Shown: in pieces, positions 6,116 to 9,379 of the stretch
How positions within the stretch are numbered: the first letter of the stretch is position 1
Layout of the letters: every line of letters begins with the position of its first letter
DNA from: Chloroflexota bacterium
GTDB lineage: Bacteria > Chloroflexota > Anaerolineae > UBA1429
Direction: 5' to 3'
DNA: 9,379 nt
Assembly (NCBI GenBank): GCA_014360745.1
Contig: JACIWY010000114.1
Span: 1-9,379, forward strand
Position numbers and translations under genes: made by a program
Notes under the pieces: model-generated
The model's input: the letters and a program-made list of their open reading frames with translations, nothing else
What the model was told of the DNA's origin: nothing
Databases searched by the model: none

Positions 6116-6586
6116 TTATGGCATCTCGGAGCCGGTCAACGGATAGCCCGCCTGTTCCCAGGCGTCTAGGCCGCCACGTAGGGCATATACCCTATCGCCA
6201 TCAACCCCCGCGGCAATCACCTTGAGCGCCACACGGACGCTCGACGCTTCTTGCGGTCAAGTTCAATAGAAGATAAGCAACTTGTCGCTGGGAAGTTGGC
6301 TTAGCGAGCCCGCCACGTCGGCTTCGTCAAACCATAATGCGCCAAGGGCGTGTTTTTGGGCATAGTATTCTTGGCCACGCACATCGACGAGTATGGCGCG
6401 CCCCTGATCGATCAGCGCGCGAGCCTCTTGCACATCGATACGTTCGATGCGGATCTGGGTCTCTTCAGGGGGAGCGAAGCGTGTGCGGGTATAGATCGCC
6501 ATCCCCAGGACCAAGATCATCAGAGCGCTCACGAGCAAAAGGGGAGCACTATTCCTGCGCACGCGCCTGCCTGCTTTTTTGCTCAT
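6116..6586 (-). CDS. Membrane-anchored rhodanese, predicted selenoprotein with Sec108-Thr-Sec110 active site
   Basis: 156 residues if two in-frame UGA codons (6263-6265 and 6257-6259) are read as selenocysteine. Residues 1-11 are basic, 15-32 form a transmembrane anchor, and the rhodanese domain spans about 47-153: LVDVRGQEYYAQKHALGAL, then IFY-U-T-U-PQEASS, then VYALRGGLDAWEQAGYPL, ending at TAA (6116-6118). In ordinary homologues of this type the loop reads YC(S/T)CP(N)E..S, so both UGAs replace conserved cysteines, the first being the catalytic sulfur-carrying one. The frame is undisturbed on both sides, and a fdhF-like SECIS hairpin follows. Family chemistry: sulfane-sulfur (persulfide) transfer. 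The positive N-terminus predicts an extracytoplasmic catalytic domain. Its ATG overlaps the stop of the FTR1 gene (ATGA), so the two are co-translated. The alternative is a decayed gene with two nonsense mutations; the precise Cys positions and the hairpin make this much less likely. Standard gene callers would report only the first 107 residues. Confidence 0.85.
6224..6242 (-). promoter_or_regulatory. Bacterial SECIS-like element in the rhodanese mRNA
   Basis: The RNA GAGCGUCCGUGUGGCGCUC folds as five pairs (GAGCG/CGCUC), a bulged U (6237), two C-G pairs and a four-base GUGU loop. The E. coli fdhF SECIS has the same plan: stem, bulged U, short stem, GGUC loop, with the bulged U and loop G/U contacting SelB. 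The apical loop begins 22 bases after the second UGA and 28 after the first, comparable to fdhF (18) and inside the window used for bacterial SECIS searches as I recall it. CUU/AAG can extend the lower stem back to the second UGA. The hairpin lies within codons for SSVRVAL. Confidence 0.72.
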
Positions 6587-7404
6587 GATGTCGAGCTCCT
6601 CGCAGATTGCCGGAGCAAGCTCTGCACGACGATCGGCACGGCGACGAGGTACAGTCCATAAACGATGATCTCAAGTAGGGAGGGGTTACCGTTGTAGCCG
6701 AATAACGATGCCAGCAGGCTGCCGACGCCCTCGCTCTCATCGAGGATGGGATTGATGTCCCAGACGTGGTCGATAATAGTTGGCAAGAGAGTGGCCTCTT
6801 GTAATTCGTGGACGCCGTGGGCCAACAATCCGGCGGCAAATAGGAGCAACAAGATGCCCGTCAAGTCGAAAAGTAGGCGCAAATTGATGCGTTTGCCGGC
6901 CACGAAAATGAGCCAGCCGAGGGCAATGGCCGCCACCAGGCCGAAGAGAGCGCCGACGAGCGTATCCGCCACGGTGGCCTGAAAAGCGGCAGCGGTCAGG
7001 AACAGGGCGGTCTCAATGCCTTCACGCACGACGGCGACAAAGGCCAGGCCAAAGAGCAGCCGATCGTCGCCGGCCTCCACGGCGCGTGTGGTGTCGGCCT
7101 CGATCCCCGCCTGCACCTGGTGGCCCTGTTTGCGCATCCAATAGACCATCCAGGTCAGCACGCCAGCGGCCAGGATCATGGCCAGCCCTTCAAAGATTTC
7201 TTCACCGCGCCCGGCAAAGACGATGCCCAAAGCATTAAAAGCCAGAGCAACGACAAGGCTTACAATAATAGCGGCGACGACGCCGGCCCAGACTGCATGT
7301 CTACGTTGGGTGGCGCCAAGTCGATGCAACACGCTAAGGACGATGCCGACGATCAGGGCGGCTTCGAGCCCCTCGCGTAGAGTGATCAAAAAGGCCGCGA
7401 TCAT
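6583..7404 (-). CDS. FTR1-family iron permease
   Basis: 273 residues, almost entirely hydrophobic, with about seven predicted membrane segments. Two REGLE-type motifs mark the family: REGLEAAL at residues 10-17 and REGIETAL at 127-134. These Glu residues carry iron across the membrane in yeast Ftr1 and bacterial EfeU/FtrC. Length fits bacterial EfeU-like permeases. GAGAGGGA lies a few bases before the ATG at 7402-7404. No EfeO, EfeB or multicopper oxidase partner is present in the window, although such permeases normally depend on an oxidising or periplasmic partner. The only partner in the operon is the Sec-containing rhodanese, whose start overlaps the FTR1 stop. Upstream is the relic tail of an ABC ATPase. 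Substrate is probably iron, inferred from the family. Confidence 0.9.
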   Translation of the reverse strand: MIAAFLITLREGLEAALIVGIVLSVLHRLGATQRRHAVWAGVVAAIIVSLVVALAFNALGIVFAGRGEEIFEGLAMILAAGVLTWMVYWMRKQGHQVQAGIEADTTRAVEAGDDRLLFGLAFVAVVREGIETALFLTAAAFQATVADTLVGALFGLVAAIALGWLIFVAGKRINLRLLFDLTGILLLLFAAGLLAHGVHELQEATLLPTIIDHVWDINPILDESEGVGSLLASLFGYNGNPSLLEIIVYGLYLVAVPIVVQSLLRQSARSSTS

Positions 7405-7417
7405 TTTTCCCTCTCAA

Positions 7418-7445
7418 TCTATATGTTTGTTCTCAGAGCTGTCCA
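7418..7445 (-). promoter_or_regulatory. Candidate promoter of the FTR1-rhodanese operon
   Basis: On the minus strand TGGACA (7440-7445, five of six -35 bases) is followed after 16 bases by TATAGA (7418-7423). The -10 lies only 13 bases before the ATG, so a start seven bases on would cut into the ribosome site. This weakens the call, and a start farther upstream is possible. Confidence 0.25.
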
Positions 7446-7531
7446 CATGTTTTGCCCTGCCCATCGGTGATGCGCCCGTCCAGGATATGGACGGTGCGGC
7501 CGGCGTGGGCAGCGGTATGGTATACATTCCC
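7433..7531 (-). pseudogene. Relic C-terminal tail of an ABC-transporter ATP-binding protein
   Basis: Minus-strand codons from 7531 read GNVYHTAAHAGRTVHILDGR, then ITDGQGKTCGQL, then TGA at 7433-7435. The AHAGRTVHILDGRITDG stretch is the classic end of LolD/MacB-type ATPases, the segment after the H-loop where families read roughly A..A.R...L.DG.I. No Walker A, signature or Walker B motif precedes it: upstream the same frame enters the ThiF-like gene out of register. I therefore read it as the last about 32 codons of a lost ATPase gene, left next to the FTR1 gene after a deletion or rearrangement. It has no start codon or ribosome site and is probably not expressed as protein. Chance resemblance over a short segment is possible. 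Confidence 0.5.
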
Positions 7532-8565
7532 TACGTCCCCACATAACGCGCATACAAGATGCGCGCCGTGGCCTCGTCGGTGGTGCCTTTGATGATCGCC
7601 CGCCCGTTGGGAAAGAGCACGAGCTCGTAGTCATCGGCGCGAAAAGAGAGCAAGAAGCCATTAAAGGTCGCTTCGCCTACCGACGCCAAGCGCTCTTTGA
7701 GACGTTGCAGGTCGAGCTGATGCTCTCCGGGAGGCACGATCTGCACGGCGTTGCGCCCACATAACACGGTTGTCCACGATGTGCGGGCGCCGGAGAGGAA
7801 CTCGAATTCGCCCCGCCCGCATGCCGGGCAATCCTGGCGGCGTTGCAACTCGACCACCTGCAGGTCGGTCTCCCAGACATCAACGGTCACAAGGCGAGCG
7901 TCGGGTGCTTGGCCGACGAGTATCTTTAGAGCAAAGGCGCTCTCCAACGCGCCGACGACGCTTGTCACAGCGGCCAGCACTCCTTCGGTGTCGCAACTGG
8001 GCACCGAGCCGGGGGGCGGCAGGTGATCGACGAGACAGCGGAAACATGGTGTCCGCCCTGGGAGGATGGGCATGGTCGAGCCGGTGGCGCCCAGGGCGCC
8101 GCCATACACCCAAGGAATGCCCATTTTGACACAGGCATCATTGAGCAAAAAGCGGGTTTCCAGGTTGTCGGTGCCATCCACAACGACGGAAGCGCCAGCG
8201 ATGATTTCTAGGACATTATCGGCGTGTACGTCGGCAATGATCGGCTCCAACGCGACCTCGCTATTGATGCGCGCCAATTTGTTCGCTGCGGCCACGGCCT
8301 TGGGCAGCCTTTTATCGGCGTCTTCTTCATCAAAGAGGTTCTGACGCTGTAAATTGCTCAACTCGACGAAATCGCGGTCTACCAGGCGGAGGCGCCCGAC
8401 CCCGGCGCGGCAAAGGATGCCGGCGCTGACGGTGCCCAAAGCACCCAAGCCGACGATGAGGGCCGTCCCTTGCCGGATGCGTTCCTGCCCGCCCTGACCG
8501 ATGGGCGCAAAGAGTATCTGCTTCGCATAGCGCCCTTCAACGAGGCCCGATACCAGGTCGCTCAT
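7531..8565 (-). CDS. ThiF/MoeB/HesA-family adenylyltransferase (E1-like), with C-terminal extension
   Basis: 344 residues. E1-like enzymes adenylate the C-terminal Gly-Gly of small sulfur carriers (ThiS, MoaD and relatives) so that sulfur can be loaded. Visible: nucleotide-binding GLGALG (39-44), Asp65 and the NLQRQ arginines (71-75), Lys89, Asp133 in DGTDN, catalytic-type Cys191 in PSCDTEGVL, and a zinc site of Cys174/Cys177 (CFRC) and Cys246/Cys249 (CPAC). About 90 residues follow (255-344: LCGRNAVQIVP, then NGFLLSF, then LFPNGRAIIKGTTDEATARI). This is not a rhodanese domain but resembles the tail of Bacillus-type ThiF proteins. The ATG lies one base after the metW stop, with a GGAGG ribosome site inside metW, so it is coupled to metX-metW. 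It could serve thiamine, molybdopterin or a thiocarboxylate methionine route. Context favours the last, but no sulfur-carrier gene is in the window. Confidence 0.9.
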   Translation of the reverse strand: MSDLVSGLVEGRYAKQILFAPIGQGGQERIRQGTALIVGLGALGTVSAGILCRAGVGRLRLVDRDFVELSNLQRQNLFDEEDADKRLPKAVAAANKLARINSEVALEPIIADVHADNVLEIIAGASVVVDGTDNLETRFLLNDACVKMGIPWVYGGALGATGSTMPILPGRTPCFRCLVDHLPPPGSVPSCDTEGVLAAVTSVVGALESAFALKILVGQAPDARLVTVDVWETDLQVVELQRRQDCPACGRGEFEFLSGARTSWTTVLCGRNAVQIVPPGEHQLDLQRLKERLASVGEATFNGFLLSFRADDYELVLFPNGRAIIKGTTDEATARILYARYVGT

Positions 8566-8566
8566 A

Positions 8567-9184
8567 TTACCCTCCCCGTTTGAGCTGAAAGATGGCCAGC
8601 TCGGCGCGAATGTTGGCCGCTAAAGGGCCGATGCGTTTGTCGGGGGTGGAGAGAAAGATTTCACGCACGACGGTCAATCCTTCATCTGCGCACAGCTTGC
8701 GAAAGTCGGCGATGGTGCAAAGGTGCACGTTCGGCGTGTCGTACCAGGTATAAGGGAGTTGCCTTGTGACCGGCATGCGCCCGCGCAGCAAAAGTTGCAA
8801 ACGTACGCGCCAGTGGCCGAAATTGGGGAAACTGATGATCGCCACTTCTCCCACGCGCAGCATCTCGCGGATCACTGCCAAGGGTTTATGGGTCTGCTGG
8901 AGCGTCTGGCTCAGGATGACCACATCGAAACTATGGTCGCGGAAATGGGTCATCCCCTCCAGCATGTCGCCATGGTAGACGGGCACGCCGCGCTGGATGG
9001 CCTCGCTCACAGCCCGTTCGTCGATCTCGATGCCCCGCCCCTGGCAATGTTTTTGTCGCATGAGCTCATCCAAGAGTTGCCCATCGCCGCAGCCTAAATC
9101 CAACACCCGCGAGCCGGCGGGAACCAGGGCCTCGATCAGTTCATAGTCAAGCCTGCGCTTTTTGCCTTGTGCGTCGCGGATCAC
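8567..9184 (-). CDS. metW: MetW, methionine biosynthesis methyltransferase-fold protein
   Basis: 205 residues, usual for MetW. A SAM-type Rossmann motif I, RVLDLGCGDG, lies at residues 26-35, followed by the MetW-typical GRGIEIDERAVSEAIQRGV, HGDMLEG, DVVILSQTLQQTHKP, SFPNFGHWRVRLQLLLRGRMP and YTWYDTPNVHLCTIADF segments. MetW works with MetX; in several bacteria it is required for, or stimulates, homoserine O-acetyltransferase activity, and the pair are usually adjacent. The start is GTG at 9182-9184, inside the metX stop (GTGA four-base overlap), so translation is coupled. The one-base gap to the next gene continues the operon. Cytoplasmic. Its own methyl-transfer reaction, if any, is not established. 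Confidence 0.94.
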   Translation of the reverse strand: MIRDAQGKKRRLDYELIEALVPAGSRVLDLGCGDGQLLDELMRQKHCQGRGIEIDERAVSEAIQRGVPVYHGDMLEGMTHFRDHSFDVVILSQTLQQTHKPLAVIREMLRVGEVAIISFPNFGHWRVRLQLLLRGRMPVTRQLPYTWYDTPNVHLCTIADFRKLCADEGLTVVREIFLSTPDKRIGPLAANIRAELAIFQLKRGG

Positions 9185-9379
9185 GAGGCGGCCTCCGCAA
9201 TATGGTTTTGGCGTTGACGGCGAAGGACGTGCTCCAAGAAGCCACGAATGGCGTTGTGCAGCTCGGGGTTAGGCAACAAGAAGGAATCGTGTCCATAGCT
9301 GCTGCTGATTTCCAGAAAGGTAGTGGGCACGCCGTTGGCGTGCAAGGCGCGCACGATCTCTTTGGATTGGTAGGTCGGA
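9181..9379 (-). CDS. metX: Homoserine O-acetyltransferase, C-terminal part (N-terminus outside the window)
   Basis: The last 65 codons are present, ending at TGA (9181-9183). The sequence runs PTYQSKEIVRAL, then TTFLEISSSYGHDSFLLPNP, then AIRGFLEHVLRR. The GHDSFL motif carries the catalytic His of the alpha/beta-hydrolase-fold MetX enzymes; Ser and Asp would lie upstream beyond the edge. MetX makes O-acetyl-homoserine from homoserine and acetyl-CoA, the activated precursor for direct sulfhydrylation to homocysteine. The overlap with metW and the GHDSFL context make the assignment strong for a fragment. A serine acetyltransferase of the same fold is less likely because of the metW partner. Confidence 0.88.
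   Translation of the reverse strand, partial: PTYQSKEIVRALHANGVPTTFLEISSSYGHDSFLLPNPELHNAIRGFLEHVLRRQRQNHIAEAAS

Larger units (their letters stand above)
5980..6117 (-). terminator. Long-range inverted repeat ending in T7, possible terminator of the FTR1-rhodanese operon
   Basis: On the minus strand AAGTCCTTT (6109-6117, overlapping the rhodanese TAA stop) is complementary to AAAGGACTT (5985-5993), which runs directly into a run of Ts (5980-5986). A further GAG/CTC pair lies inside. The two arms enclose two independent hairpins. A 3' arm followed by a T-run is terminator-like, but the enclosed stretch is about 115 bases, far longer than an ordinary terminator loop. Whether it acts as terminator or as part of a larger RNA structure is uncertain. 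Confidence 0.35.

Noticed and set aside
6224..6265. Rhodanese as a pseudogene or a case of TGA reassigned genome-wide
   Set aside because: Both TGAs sit exactly at conserved Cys positions, the rest of the frame is intact, a SECIS-like hairpin follows, and several other genes here use TGA as an ordinary stop.
6583..6585. FTR1 stop TGA as a further selenocysteine codon
   Set aside because: It overlaps the rhodanese ATG in a normal ATGA coupling, the permease is already full length, and no SECIS-like hairpin follows at the right distance.
6263..6586. Rhodanese gene taken as a complete 107-residue protein ending at the first TGA
   Set aside because: The product would stop immediately before the catalytic residue, and conserved rhodanese sequence continues in the same frame to 6116.

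Overview
All the genes I can support here lie on the minus strand, so the window reads in transcription order from right to left. The DNA is moderately GC-rich, intergenic gaps are short, and neighbouring genes overlap or abut. The gene set includes MetX/MetW, a ThiF/MoeB-type E1 enzyme with a Bacillus-like C-terminal tail, FTR1, PanB, a sugar-acid cluster, and an M23 peptidase carrying an HxxxE variant of the zinc motif. Together these fit a free-living bacterium, possibly Chloroflexota (Anaerolineae-like). That assignment is an inference from gene style and nothing in the window proves it.

Right end (7531-9379): the C-terminal end of metX (homoserine O-acetyltransferase), metW and a ThiF/MoeB/HesA-family adenylyltransferase form a tightly coupled operon, with a 4-base overlap and then a 1-base gap. 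The context suggests methionine biosynthesis, with the E1-like enzyme perhaps activating a sulfur-carrier protein. Just after it (7433-7531) is what looks like the orphaned last 32 codons of an ABC-transporter ATPase.

Middle (6116-7404): an FTR1-family iron permease overlaps (ATGA) a membrane-anchored rhodanese gene. This second gene is the highlight of the window. Read conventionally it stops after 107 residues, exactly before its catalytic cysteine. The same frame continues for 46 further codons as a perfect rhodanese C-terminal half ending in TAA. It is interrupted only by two UGA codons, at the two positions where homologues of the CxCP type carry cysteine (FY-UGA-T-UGA-PQE). A 19-nt hairpin follows, with a bulged U and a GUGU loop, built like the E. 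coli fdhF SECIS element. I call it a selenoprotein rhodanese with a Sec-Thr-Sec active site. The N-terminal anchor probably places that site outside the membrane.

Intergenic 5966-6115: a structured region with two strong hairpins, a long-range inverted repeat ending in T7 (possible terminator), and a plausible promoter for the next operon.

Left-centre (1959-5965): amidohydrolase-2, enolase-superfamily dehydratase/racemase, URO-D-family protein and SMP-30/gluconolactonase-like enzyme form a compact operon. It probably serves catabolism of an acid sugar or lactone that cannot be named from sequence. panB (pantothenate/CoA synthesis) follows after a REP-like palindrome.

Left end (1-998): a consensus extended -10 promoter drives a membrane-anchored M23 (LytM-like) peptidase gene that runs off the left edge of the window.
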